Source: Candidatus Paracaedibacter symbiosus (GTDB taxonomy: Bacteria; Pseudomonadota; Alphaproteobacteria; Paracaedibacterales; Paracaedibacteraceae). From it: 64,000 nt of DNA. The position numbers were made by a program, and so were the translations under genes. Under the pieces are notes generated by a model. The model was not told the DNA's origin and searched no databases. It was given only the letters and a program-made list of their open reading frames with translations. The stretch is taken from NCBI RefSeq assembly GCF_000757605.1, contig NZ_JQAK01000005.1:38297-102296 (forward strand), written 5' to 3'. Below, one piece after another: positions 26,481 through 35,247 of this stretch; positions within the stretch are counted from its first letter, which is position 1; the number at the start of each line of letters is the position of its first letter.

Positions 26481-26739
26481 CTTCCGATCAAAGTGATTCA
26501 GTTGAGGTGTTTTTTATGTTTTTAAATGAGATTATTAAGGGAAGAGATTAAGTAATATTTCTCTCGTGACAAAAATTCATAATTTAATACATTAGCTCTC
26601 TTCATCTACCTGCAAGTGTCTCAAAAAAACAATTTTTCTTGAGGCACACCTTTACTCCTCTCACTATCATTTCTAGAAGACAATTGCAGTAACCCCAAAA
26701 GTTGGCTTCAATAAAACGACTGTAGATAGTTATACCATT

Positions 26740-26781
26740 TTAAAAACCGTGCACTCTCATTTAAAAACCGTGCACTCTCAT
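26740..26781. repeat. Two perfect tandem copies of a 21-bp unit
   Basis: TTAAAAACCGTGCACTCTCAT occurs twice head to tail. The second copy holds the last codons of the resolvase remnant, so one copy is a short tandem duplication of its 3-prime end. Confidence 0.8.
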
Positions 26782-27190
26782 CTGCTTCAACAACTTTTGG
26801 CCGTCGGGGCGTAACTCTCCTTGAGGGCCTACAGGCGGTAAAGGATCTGGCGGGTAATATCCAATTCTTCACATAAGTCGGCGACCTTGGTTTCTGGTTT
26901 GCCCATTGCGGCTTGGGCAAGACGCAGTTTGGCTAACGTCATCTTATGCTTTCTTCCCCCTTTTCTGCCTCTGGCTCTAGCCGCTGCTAATCCTGCTTGA
27001 GTTCTTTCAACAATAAGCTCTCTTTCAAACTCTGACAAAGCAGCAAACATCCCAAATACAATTTTACCATGGGGTGTAGTCGTATCAATTTGAGCCCCCT
27101 GCCCTATCAATACCTTGAAGCTAACGTTATGTACCTGAAGCTCATGAATAATATTAATCAGGTGACGTAAATCCCTTCCTAATTGTAGCA
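26761..27190 (-). pseudogene. Serine resolvase/invertase remnant
   Basis: Lacks the N-terminal catalytic Ser region; begins LGRDLRHLINIIHEL, continues GQGAQIDTTTPHGKIVFGMF, EFERELIVERTQAGL and the HTH linker RGRKGGRKHKM. After ITRQILYR the frame shifts by one base; the next frame reads GPQGELRPDGQKLLKQM and stops at 26761. A missing A in YRHVGP explains the shift. Close relative of the remnant at 58549. Confidence 0.8.
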
Positions 27191-27443
27191 ACGCGATCTT
27201 ATAAGCCCATATATGGATGGCCTTTCACCCCCATAACTTTCTTCTCTGCCAAGAAGAAAGTTATTTCCTTCTTAAGCTCTTTATAGCATTAGCCGGACTT
27301 ACAATATATGGACCGATCCGTATTGCAAGATAAAAATTGTCAAATATTAATGGAGGCTAACTAGAATAAAAAGTGCTACAAATTTAGGTTAATAATAAAG
27401 ATGGAAAATAAAATAATTTTAATAAAGAAGTGGTTACTCCTCT

Positions 27444-28340
27444 ATGTATAGAAATAAAATAAAAACTCTGCCTCTAATTTTGTCTTTTTTTGCTTTCTTA
27501 CAAAGCAATTTCACAAGCGCCATGGAAATGGATATGGATGAAGTGCAAATAGCTCCAACTATTTCTACTGTTCCGAATGAAATATTACACAAAATTTTTT
27601 ATTATATTGATGAGCTAAGCGATTGCATGCGTGTAGCTGGAGTTTGTCGCCTCTGGAGAGAAGGTATCAAAGACCTGGAAAAAGATAGTATTCTTTATGT
27701 ATCCAGAAAATTCCAGAAGGAAGATTATAAAATTTTCAACGAAAGCATTTTCCCATTTCTTAGTTTAACACAAACATACAGATTTTCAGAGCCTGTCAAT
27801 ATCCCTGAGATAGTACACCCTAGAATTAAGGAGTTAAATTTGATAGGGTGCGGCAGTATAGGTGACGAATTGGGAAAAGATATCGCAAGGTTTGAATTCA
27901 CTGCTCTAACATCGTTAAGTTTACGGGATGCAAGCATGAGTGTCGGTGGGGCTACAGCTCTTGCTACTAGCACTCGTCTCATAAATTTGACAGAATTAGA
28001 TTTAGGTTATAACATCATTGGCAAGAAAAGCGTGATGGCTTTAGCCAATGGGAATTTAACAAACTTAACCTCATTAAATTTAGAGCATAACCTTCCAATA
28101 AGCACAGAAGAAGCTAAAATTCTTGCAACAGGAAATAGCCTTTTTAACTTAACCTCTTTAAACTTAGCAAGTAACTTTAATATCAAGGAAGAAGGGGCTC
28201 GGTCTCTAGTACTGGCTACCTCTGATAAACTCATCTCCCTAACCGTTTTAGCCCTAAGCGAGATACCATTTTCTGCTAACGTTAAAAATTATTTAAAAAA
28301 TATAAAAAAACCTACATTAAATCTAATAATGGATGAATGA
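27444..28340 (+). CDS. Secreted F-box/leucine-rich-repeat protein
   Basis: 298 residues: signal peptide (LPLILSFFAFLQSNFTSA), then an F-box at about 40-80 with the expected pattern VPNEILHKIFYYI followed by CMRVAGVCRLWREGI (the VCRxW helix is characteristic). From about 125 there are four to five LRRs of about 25 residues: LTSLSLRDASMSVGGATAL, LTELDLGYNIIGKKSVMAL, LTSLNLEHN and LTSLNLASN. F-box plus LRR is the build of eukaryotic SCF ubiquitin-ligase adaptors, and Legionella and amoeba symbionts export such proteins to hijack host ubiquitination. A signal peptide, not a type IV tail, suggests Sec export first. It shares its layout with 49-1251. Confidence 0.85.
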   Translation: MYRNKIKTLPLILSFFAFLQSNFTSAMEMDMDEVQIAPTISTVPNEILHKIFYYIDELSDCMRVAGVCRLWREGIKDLEKDSILYVSRKFQKEDYKIFNESIFPFLSLTQTYRFSEPVNIPEIVHPRIKELNLIGCGSIGDELGKDIARFEFTALTSLSLRDASMSVGGATALATSTRLINLTELDLGYNIIGKKSVMALANGNLTNLTSLNLEHNLPISTEEAKILATGNSLFNLTSLNLASNFNIKEEGARSLVLATSDKLISLTVLALSEIPFSANVKNYLKNIKKPTLNLIMDE

Positions 28341-28514
28341 TGTTAGCTAAATTTGCAAAATTAGAAGAAAATAGGACTCTTAAACAAGGAAACAGCTTGC
28401 ATTAAGTGAAAAGGAAAGGGCGAATAAGGGAGTTCGCTTTCCGTTACACTATCGAACTTTTTTAAATAGGATTGGCCAAACAAATAGGCAAAGAGCTCAA
28501 GACTTAAATCCTCT

Positions 28515-28828
28515 TTAGTGGTCTTTTAATTTTAATAAAATTTGTTCCATATTGCATAAAATTCCTTCTGGGTGCTCAAAGTTCTCAGAAATGTAAGATT
28601 GGATAACTTTTTCTGAGACAGATATATCAACATCTCTTAAGAAAAGACCGCAGATGTGGGTCATTGTATTTAGGTTTTTTGTGAAGATGACTTCTTGAAA
28701 AGAATATATTTCTGTTTAGGGTAGCATGATTTTTATTTTTGAAGTAAAAGAGTCGAGATCAATTGGTTTGCCTCCAAAATGACAAACTAATTTTTCTCGT
28801 GTCCCCTCTCTATTAAAAAGGCATCGTC
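28515..28828 (-). pseudogene. Unrecognised gene remnant with an in-frame stop
   Basis: The frame reads EKLVCHFGGKPIDLDSFTSK, meets TAA, then continues for 70 codons (HICGLFLRDVDISVSEKVIQ, EHPEGILCNMEQILLK) to TAA at 28515. It has no start at its left limit. Good protein-like composition on both sides of the stop suggests recent decay. No family recognised. Confidence 0.4.
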
Positions 28829-28834
28829 ATATAT

Positions 28835-29331
28835 TTAAATGCTTTTGCTAGCAGGAACCCATCGATAAAGAGTAGGAATAGAAACACCCAAATTACTGCC
28901 AACTTCTTAAGGAGGGATGCCATTGGCTAAGAGATTCCTCGCCGATTCAATTTTACTTGGCGTCATTTGCCTTTTCCGCCCCCCTACTCTTCCTCTTTGT
29001 TTAGCTGCCATAAGTCCGGCGCGAGTTCGCTCAACAATCAATTCACGTTCCATTTGCGCAAGGCTTGCCATCACATGAAAAAAGAAACGTCCCATAGGGG
29101 TGCTGGTATCAATATGGTCTGTCAAACTTTTGAAATGAATTTTTCTGATCTCTAATTGAGTGACAAAATCAATGAGTCCTTTAACGCTACGTCCTAAACG
29201 ATCAAGTTTCCAAACCACAAACGTATCGCCTTCCCGCAGCTGCTCAAGAGCTTGCTGTAATCCAGGCCGGTCAGAGCGAAGACCACTTAATTGATCTTCA
29301 TAAATTTTTGTGCACCCCCCTTCCCTCAAAG
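28835..29331 (-). pseudogene. Serine resolvase remnant
   Basis: The N-terminal 25 or so residues, including the catalytic Ser, are replaced by IS sequence. The rest is good: GCTKIYEDQLSGLRSDRPGL, VVWKLDRLGRSVKGLIDF, MERELIVERTRAGLMAA. An in-frame TAA follows NGIPP, and after it the HTH end continues in the same frame (EVGSNLGVSIPTLYRWV) to 28835. It is broken at both ends. Confidence 0.8.
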
Positions 29332-29376
29332 GGTTCCGTTGCAAATTTGAAATAAGTTGATAAAGTAGCGAAAAAC
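29332..29376. mobile_element. 45-bp orphan IS6 type B tip
   Basis: GGTTCCGTTGCAAATTTGAA begins at 29332, directly before the complete IS copy that starts with the same tip at 29377. It is a leftover from an earlier insertion or a partial tandem duplication, and it cuts the resolvase remnant. Confidence 0.7.
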
Positions 29377-30210
29377 GGTTCCGTTGCAAATTTGGAAATA
29401 GGCTGAGCTAGGGCTTTAGAATGTAATATTGTGGACGCAATTTAGGCGTAAACGCCAAAGAGCCGATTAAAGAAGTGAATTTGATTTTGATAGCTTTTCG
29501 TTAAATAGATTGTTTGCTCTTTGATCATCATGGCCATGGCCTCAATGCCTTTGAGAGTTCGATTAGCTGTCTTAAATGATTGGAATCCTAACATAGGGCG
29601 GATACGTCGTTTAATGCGTCGATGATCTTGTTCAAGGATGTTGTTAAGATATTTTATCTGCCTATGATTGAGGTCTTTGTCTAAAATACCCTCATTCTTT
29701 AGCTCTTCAATGGCTTTAGTATAGGAAGCATGCTTATCTGTTGTAATTGAGGAAGGCATATATTTGCACTGCTTCAATACTTTCTTAACGAATCGCTTAG
29801 CAGCTGCCAAATCACGGGTATGGGCTAACATGAAATCGACAGTACGTCCATATTTGTCAACAGCCCGATATAAATATTTCCATTTTCCTTTAACTTTAAT
29901 ATAGGTCTCATCGACTCTGAGTGACCATACCCAAGGCCTGGCATACCAGCGTATCCTCTTCTCAAATTCAGGAGCATAATGCTGAATCCAACGGTAAATG
30001 GTTGTGTGATCAACCTCTACTCCTCGTTCGCTAATCATTTCCGCCAACTGGCGGTAACTAATAGGGTATCTCAAATACCAGCGCAAATATTGTAAGATAA
30101 TTTCGGGAAGGAAATGACGATATCTAAATTCTTTGGGTTTCAAGATGCGTTTCTTTCACGGACTAAGTTTCCCTTAAATTAGCAACTCTTCTCAAATTTG
30201 CAACAGAACC
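29377..30210 (-). mobile_element. IS6-family element, type B copy 1 (834 bp)
   Basis: Tips GGTTCCGTTGCAAATTTG at 29377 and TTTGCAACAGAACC ending 30210. Inverted twin at 33947-34780 with the same length; the two transposases are identical. Together they bracket the protease/Sel1 gene. The right tip abuts, and truncates by 8 bp, the second MITE copy. No flanking 8-bp duplication. Confidence 0.92.
29442..30143 (-). CDS. IS6-family transposase (type B)
   Basis: 233 residues, intact. YPISYRQLAEMISERGVEVD, first Asp in SLRVDETYIKVKGKWKYLYR, second Asp in SITTDKHASY, Glu in NNILEQDHRRIKRR. Identical in protein sequence to 34014-34715. About half identical to type A by eye. Confidence 0.93.
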   Translation of the reverse strand: MKPKEFRYRHFLPEIILQYLRWYLRYPISYRQLAEMISERGVEVDHTTIYRWIQHYAPEFEKRIRWYARPWVWSLRVDETYIKVKGKWKYLYRAVDKYGRTVDFMLAHTRDLAAAKRFVKKVLKQCKYMPSSITTDKHASYTKAIEELKNEGILDKDLNHRQIKYLNNILEQDHRRIKRRIRPMLGFQSFKTANRTLKGIEAMAMMIKEQTIYLTKSYQNQIHFFNRLFGVYA

Positions 30211-30368
30211 TCCCAAACCTGGGGGGTGATCTGCAAAATGGGGAAAATAAGGATAGGCTATTGATAACTTAGATGATTTTTAAGCGCATCTATCAGTTTA
30301 TTGTGAGGAAATTAAAACTTGCAAATTTAGGCATTTGTGCCATGACCCCCAGCTTTGGGATGGTCTCC
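30211..30368. mobile_element. MITE, copy 2 (inverted, truncated by IS6)
   Basis: Reverse complement of the 2031-2196 unit with scattered substitutions; it starts at TCCCAAACC because the IS6 tip at 30210 removed the first 8 bases, and it ends with GGGATGGTCTCC at 30368. The divergence from copy 1 is low, so the unit moved fairly recently. Confidence 0.75.
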
Positions 30369-30867
30369 ACATTGTAAAACTTCCAAAAAATTTATCGTAG
30401 TAAAAATTTATTAATTAAAAAATAATATATCTGAAGCCCAAAGTACTTCATTTTATGTGGGTGATCTGTCGAAGAAGAGGAGGGTAAATTATCCTTTACT
30501 TCTTGTGGCAGGTAGCATTGTGAAAAACTTACTGGAGTCAATTCTCTCTTAATAATTTTTACGTGGTTTTTTTAAGAACGGTAAGTATGCCTTTAAAAAC
30601 CACATTGGTTGAAAATGCAGATTTTTAAATGCAAGGACCATTATTAGTATACTGATGACCAGCAATAGCCTGGGCAATTATGCAAAGCTTCTTGGACAAA
30701 AATTATTAGCGGTCAAATTTTTAATCGATCAGGAAATCGATTTAGCAATAACGGTTGAAAAACCCCTCTCCAATTAAATTTTATGAGGGTCATGATCCCC
30801 AATAACAAACAGCTGATCTTTTTGATCAAAAACTCGTTAATATTCAACGAACTTGGAGGTAACCATA
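30369..30867. other. Promoter region of the protease/Sel1 gene; otherwise no gene
   Basis: About 500 bp with no supported reading frame. The ribosome site GGAGGT at 30855-30860 serves the gene at 30868. A short palindromic piece around CTGATCTTTTTGATCAA lies near 30811. Confidence 0.4.
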
Positions 30868-33339
30868 ATGACCTATCTTCAATTTATCATACTAGGTTTT
30901 TACTCATGGCTGGTAGAGATATCTTCTCTGCAAGCTATGGACGGTTCAGAAATTCATGATTTACACCAGGGACAAGGGCCTGAGTATATTGAGAAACTAG
31001 AACCGTTTGTAACAGGCACTTCAAGACTTAAATATACCTTTTGCTACCAACCACAACAAGCTTCTTTACCCAAAGATAATGGACAACAAGAGGAGCTCCC
31101 TTCTACTCCTTATGTGGTTCAAGATGGATTAGTGGCAAAAGTTACGACAGAGGAACCAGAGCTAAGCAAACAAAGTAGCTCATCCCCATCAGATAATCGA
31201 GATCAAGTAAAAACCCCCTCGCAGTGGCCTCACTGTGTGCATGGTCATTTAATGATGCGACTTGGAACTGGAGAAATAACGGTTGGTTCTGGCATTTTGG
31301 TAGGGCCTAACCATGTGTTAACGGCAGGTCATAATCTTTATAACCTTAATAAAAAGCAATGGGTTAATGAAGTTTGGTTTAGCCCAGGAAGACAGGGGAA
31401 AAACTTTCCCTTTGGCTATGTGAAAGGAGGCACTCTCCTTTGCCCTAAAGAATGGACAACTAATTCTCGACAAAAGGATGATTATGATTTTGGAATGGTC
31501 ATTTTAGAGCAAGCCATAGGGAATAAAACGGGGTGGTCAGGGTTACTTTACGCACCCGATATCTACTTTGATCACTGGAGTGTTACTGTAACCGGTTATC
31601 CCGGCGAAAAAGGCAGCAAAGATTATTATTCCACCCAAATGTGGGAAAAAGAAAGTCGAGCAAAAGCTCAATGGTTTGGGCCTGAAAGAATTGAATATGA
31701 CATTCCCACATCTTTTGGTCAAAGCGGCGGAGCCATCTGGCGTCAATGGCCCAGTTCGATCAATCAAACGAGCATCTTTACCATTGGGATTCATACTGAT
31801 GGTAGCCTAAGCGGCAAAAATAAAGGTGTCCGCTTCACACAGCAGAAGTTTTCTCGTATTGTAAACTGGATAAAAACCTATCACTTAAGGGAAGCTGTTG
31901 AGTACCGTATTTTAGAACCAAAGCTTGTTAAGATGAAGGAACTGAGTACTGCTGATGATTGGTGGAATAAAGGAAATACCTATTTTCAAAACCAAAAATA
32001 TCAAAAAGCTTTTACCTGTTTTTATAATGCCGTCAGTAAAGCTGGTGATAAAGCTCCAGACCTTATGCTGTTATCATTGGCTGACTGTTACCGCAAAGAA
32101 AAAGGAATCCAAAAAAACTATCTGGAAGCATTTAATCTTTATATGCAGATAGAAAATCCCCAAAACTGTGCTGAAAGTATGTGTCATATTGGAAAGTTTT
32201 ATCTTAACGGTTTGGGAGTTCCTCTAGATATTGTCTCTGGTTTGCATTTTCTTGAAGAGTCAGCAAAACAAGACAATATCAAGGCTATTTATGAGCTTTA
32301 CCGACTTTATTCTCCTGACGGTAAATACCCAAACTTGGAAAAAGCAAAACGATATCGTGATAAAGCACAAGCTCTTGGAAAACCGATACTAGACCTTCAA
32401 TTCCTAGAAACCCATAATCCTGATACCCGCTTGCGAACCAATATCAATAGCCAAGAAAAAGGAAAAGAGAAAGAAATAGATGAAAGAAACCCCTTAAAAA
32501 CTTCCATTCAATTAGTAGAATGCTTGAAGAAAGCTGCTGAGAAAGGGGATGTCTCTGCTCTATTTAATCTTGGATTGATGTATGCAGAAGGGCGGGCTGG
32601 ATTACCCCCAGGAGAGCAAGCGTATCAACAAGCTATGAAGTGGTATATGAGGGCTGCTGAGAAAGGATTTCCTGAGGCTCTATTGAACCTTGGATTGATG
32701 TATGCAGAAGGGCGGACTGGATTACCTCAAGGAGAGCAAGCAGATCAACAAGCGGTAAAATGGTTCAAGAAGGCTGCTGAGAAAGGCAACATCACTGCTC
32801 TGTTTGATATTGGATGGATGTATGCAGAAGGGCGGGCTGGATTACCCCCAGGAGAACAAGCAGATCAAGAAGCTATGAAGTGGTATAAGAGAGCTGCTGA
32901 GAAAGGGGATGCCTCTGCTCTATTGAACCTTGGATTGATGTGTACAGAAGGGCGGGCTGGATTACCTCAAGGAGAGCAAGTGGATCAACAAGCGGTAGAA
33001 TGGTTCAAGAAGGCTGCTGAGAAAGGCGACATCACTGCTCTGTTTGATATTGGATTGATGTATGCAGAAGGGCGGGCTGGATTACCCCCAGGAGAACAAG
33101 CAGATCAAGAAGCTATGAAGTGGTACAAGGAGGCTGCTGAGAAAGGCAATGCCTCTGCTCTATTGAACCTTGGATTGATGTATGCAGAAGGGCGGGCTGG
33201 ATTACCCCCAGGAGAGCAAGCGGATCAACAAGCGGTAAAATGGTTCAAGAAGGCTGCCGAGAAAGGCAACATCACTGCTCAAGTGAACCTTGATTTGATG
33301 TATGCAAAAGGGCGAGTTGGATTACATCATGAAGAGTAA
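30868..33339 (+). CDS. Secreted trypsin/V8-like serine protease with Sel1-repeat tail
   Basis: 823 residues from ATG 30868 (GGAGGT 7 nt upstream; an upstream TTG is rejected). Signal peptide MTYLQFIILGFYSWLVEI to about residue 23. Residues about 120-345 are a chymotrypsin-fold protease with a complete triad: His155 in VLTAGHNLY, Asp in DDYDFGMVIL near 205, Ser286 in SFGQSGGAIW. Then come degenerate Sel1/TPR units (about 365-500) and seven 40-residue Sel1 repeats with AEKGDxSALxNLGLMYAEGR, ending in a decayed last unit. Sel1 repeats bind protein partners and are abundant in effectors of intracellular bacteria. The gene lies between inverted IS6 copies, as if mobilised by them. The tail probably positions the protease on a target, which is inference. 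Confidence 0.9.
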   Translation: MTYLQFIILGFYSWLVEISSLQAMDGSEIHDLHQGQGPEYIEKLEPFVTGTSRLKYTFCYQPQQASLPKDNGQQEELPSTPYVVQDGLVAKVTTEEPELSKQSSSSPSDNRDQVKTPSQWPHCVHGHLMMRLGTGEITVGSGILVGPNHVLTAGHNLYNLNKKQWVNEVWFSPGRQGKNFPFGYVKGGTLLCPKEWTTNSRQKDDYDFGMVILEQAIGNKTGWSGLLYAPDIYFDHWSVTVTGYPGEKGSKDYYSTQMWEKESRAKAQWFGPERIEYDIPTSFGQSGGAIWRQWPSSINQTSIFTIGIHTDGSLSGKNKGVRFTQQKFSRIVNWIKTYHLREAVEYRILEPKLVKMKELSTADDWWNKGNTYFQNQKYQKAFTCFYNAVSKAGDKAPDLMLLSLADCYRKEKGIQKNYLEAFNLYMQIENPQNCAESMCHIGKFYLNGLGVPLDIVSGLHFLEESAKQDNIKAIYELYRLYSPDGKYPNLEKAKRYRDKAQALGKPILDLQFLETHNPDTRLRTNINSQEKGKEKEIDERNPLKTSIQLVECLKKAAEKGDVSALFNLGLMYAEGRAGLPPGEQAYQQAMKWYMRAAEKGFPEALLNLGLMYAEGRTGLPQGEQADQQAVKWFKKAAEKGNITALFDIGWMYAEGRAGLPPGEQADQEAMKWYKRAAEKGDASALLNLGLMCTEGRAGLPQGEQVDQQAVEWFKKAAEKGDITALFDIGLMYAEGRAGLPPGEQADQEAMKWYKEAAEKGNASALLNLGLMYAEGRAGLPPGEQADQQAVKWFKKAAEKGNITAQVNLDLMYAKGRVGLHHEE
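32521..33339 (+). repeat. Seven in-frame 120-bp tandem repeats
   Basis: Units start every 120 bp (32521, 32641, 32761, 32881, 33001, 33121, 33241). DNA identity between units is very high, and alternate units share the same variants (PPGEQ against PQGEQ, CLK/WYK against WFK), so the array grew by duplicating a two-unit, 240-bp block. Such arrays change copy number by slippage or recombination. Confidence 0.92.
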
Positions 33340-33377
33340 GTGGATCCAAGCAGCACTGTGATGAGTAACATATGCTG

Positions 33378-33500
33378 TTTTCTTATATCATCGCTTTGGC
33401 TTAAGCTTACGCGATATAGGGGAAATTCTCGCTTATTGAGCGATAGAAGTGAGCTATGAAACTCTTCGTAAAGGGGGCGGCAAATTTGGTCCAATTTATA
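33378..33500 (+). pseudogene. IS6-like transposase N-terminal scrap
   Basis: A worn frame reads YHRFGLSLRDIGEILAY, stop, IEVSYETLRK, KFGPIY, matching the N-terminal YRDIEELL...VSYETIR...KFGP region of IS6-type transposases. Stops and insertions throughout. Confidence 0.55.
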
Positions 33501-33512
33501 CTGGTAGAGTAA

Positions 33513-33625
33513 ACCGGTGGAACTTCTCTACCAGCTTCTCGCAAAACCGTACGTGACCCTCTCCATTCATACGGCTTCTATTAGGCAAACTCCGGACATA
33601 ATCCTGAGTTATTCACAAAAGTTGG
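33513..33625 (-). ncRNA. Possible group II intron fragment
   Basis: On the minus strand GCCGTATGAATGGAGAGGGT then CACGTACGGTTTTGCGAG forms the hairpin typical of the region just before the reverse-transcriptase frame in bacterial group II introns, followed by CTGGTAGAGAAGTTCC. No reverse-transcriptase gene follows. Confidence 0.4.
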
Positions 33626-33636
33626 TGACGAGACAT

Positions 33637-33770
33637 TCAAGCGGCCTGTTTGGTATCATTGGGAATGACTTCATAACCGTTGTTGAATTTGACACCTGAG
33701 ATGACTTTTGGCAACTGATTTTTGCCATCCAGGCGTCGCCATCTTTTTTCAGCTTCTTTACAACTCGTTG
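33637..33770 (-). pseudogene. IS256-family transposase C-terminal fragment
   Basis: About 44 codons read AEKRWRRLDGKNQLPKVISG and VKFNNGYEVI before a stop at 33637. RRLxGxxxLPxVIxGVKFxxG is the C-terminal signature of IS256 (mutator-type) transposases. Everything upstream is lost. Confidence 0.6.
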
Positions 33771-33946
33771 CTAGATTAACTGAACCATTTTATCTTACCA
33801 GAAATAGCTGTAGAATCCCACCACAGATAAATGAATCGACAAGTCCAGAGCGTCTTTATCTCCTGCCCAAAGCGCTTTCAGACAAGCTGATAATCCAGGA
33901 CGATCATCCAGCTTACCACTGGCATAATCTTCAGGCAGGATGGATC
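33768..33946 (-). pseudogene. Tn3-type res-site remnant joined to a resolvase scrap
   Basis: 33768-33843 is the reverse complement, with few changes, of the tnpA/tnpR spacer at 62105-62180 (shared GAACCATTTTATCTTACCAG). Adjacent 33865-33940 read on the minus strand gives ASGKLDDRPGLSACLKALWA, an N-terminal resolvase piece ended by a junction after AGD. It is the trace of a second related Tn3-family transposon, cut by the IS6 tip at 33947. Confidence 0.6.
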
Positions 33947-34780
33947 GGTTCTGTTGCAAATTTGAGAAGAGTTGCTAATTTAAGGGAAACTTAGTCCGTG
34001 AAAGAAACGCATCTTGAAACCCAAAGAATTTAGATATCGTCATTTCCTTCCCGAAATTATCTTACAATATTTGCGCTGGTATTTGAGATACCCTATTAGT
34101 TACCGCCAGTTGGCGGAAATGATTAGCGAACGAGGAGTAGAGGTTGATCACACAACCATTTACCGTTGGATTCAGCATTATGCTCCTGAATTTGAGAAGA
34201 GGATACGCTGGTATGCCAGGCCTTGGGTATGGTCACTCAGAGTCGATGAGACCTATATTAAAGTTAAAGGAAAATGGAAATATTTATATCGGGCTGTTGA
34301 CAAATATGGACGTACTGTCGATTTCATGTTAGCCCATACCCGTGATTTGGCAGCTGCTAAGCGATTCGTTAAGAAAGTATTGAAGCAGTGCAAATATATG
34401 CCTTCCTCAATTACAACAGATAAGCATGCTTCCTATACTAAAGCCATTGAAGAGCTAAAGAATGAGGGTATTTTAGACAAAGACCTCAATCATAGGCAGA
34501 TAAAATATCTTAACAACATCCTTGAACAAGATCATCGACGCATTAAACGACGTATCCGCCCTATGTTAGGATTCCAATCATTTAAGACAGCTAATCGAAC
34601 TCTCAAAGGCATTGAGGCCATGGCCATGATGATCAAAGAGCAAACAATCTATTTAACGAAAAGCTATCAAAATCAAATTCACTTCTTTAATCGGCTCTTT
34701 GGCGTTTACGCCTAAATTGCGTCCACAATATTACATTCTAAAGCCCTAGCTCAGCCTATTTCCAAATTTGCAACGGAACC
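33947..34780 (+). mobile_element. IS6-family element, type B copy 2 (834 bp)
   Basis: Tips GGTTCTGTTGCAAATTTG at 33947 and the complement ending 34780. Inverted with respect to 29377-30210. It truncates the gene whose tail lies at 34781-35231. Confidence 0.92.
34014..34715 (+). CDS. IS6-family transposase (type B)
   Basis: 233 residues, identical to the product of 29442-30143, with the full DDE set (SLRVDETY, SITTDKHASY, LEQDHRRIK). The identity indicates very recent duplication or ongoing gene conversion between the inverted copies. Confidence 0.93.
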   Translation: MKPKEFRYRHFLPEIILQYLRWYLRYPISYRQLAEMISERGVEVDHTTIYRWIQHYAPEFEKRIRWYARPWVWSLRVDETYIKVKGKWKYLYRAVDKYGRTVDFMLAHTRDLAAAKRFVKKVLKQCKYMPSSITTDKHASYTKAIEELKNEGILDKDLNHRQIKYLNNILEQDHRRIKRRIRPMLGFQSFKTANRTLKGIEAMAMMIKEQTIYLTKSYQNQIHFFNRLFGVYA

Positions 34781-35231
34781 CTTTAGAAAGTGCCTTAAAA
34801 GGACAGCAGGAACGTCCAAGGAAATATCACTCACTACAACAAGCTCACCTAAGGAAGGCTCACCTCTTGAAAACGAGGCTCCGTCTTTAGAGGAAGTTGT
34901 AAAAAGCTGGGGAGATTTTTCAGGAAGAAAATACCCTAATGCGTCTTCCCGAACACGCATTAGTATAAAAGATGACAGTGATGGTGAAGACGAAGCAGAT
35001 GGTTCCTATAATCCTAACGTAGCTAAGTTTAATAATGAGTCAGTTATTATATTAGGGACGCGACTAAAGCTGTTAGCAAATGTCTATCTAAGAAACCTTG
35101 ACCAAATGGCCAACATCTTTTTTCCTAGATATACAATTACATTTCAAGGCGAAAATGGCGAGGAACAATCTTTCAAGCTAGCGCTAAAGAAAGCAATCTT
35201 GTCTTTTTCGCGTTGTCACTCAACAACTTGA
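34781..35231 (+). pseudogene. C-terminal 149 codons of a gene cut off by IS6
   Basis: An uninterrupted frame runs from the IS tip to TGA at 35229 but has no usable start. It reads SLEEVVKSWGDFSGRKYPNA, an acidic run IKDDSDGEDEADGS, then TRLKLLANVYLRNLDQMANI and QSFKLALKKAILSF. The Ser/Glu-rich first half and helical end resemble the other exported orphans here. The 5-prime part is not in the window. Confidence 0.6.
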
Positions 35232-35247
35232 TGAGATCGTTTATTAA

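Noticed and set aside
32521..33339. CRISPR-like regular repeats
   Set aside because: The 120-bp units are coding, in frame, without spacers, and translate to Sel1 repeats.
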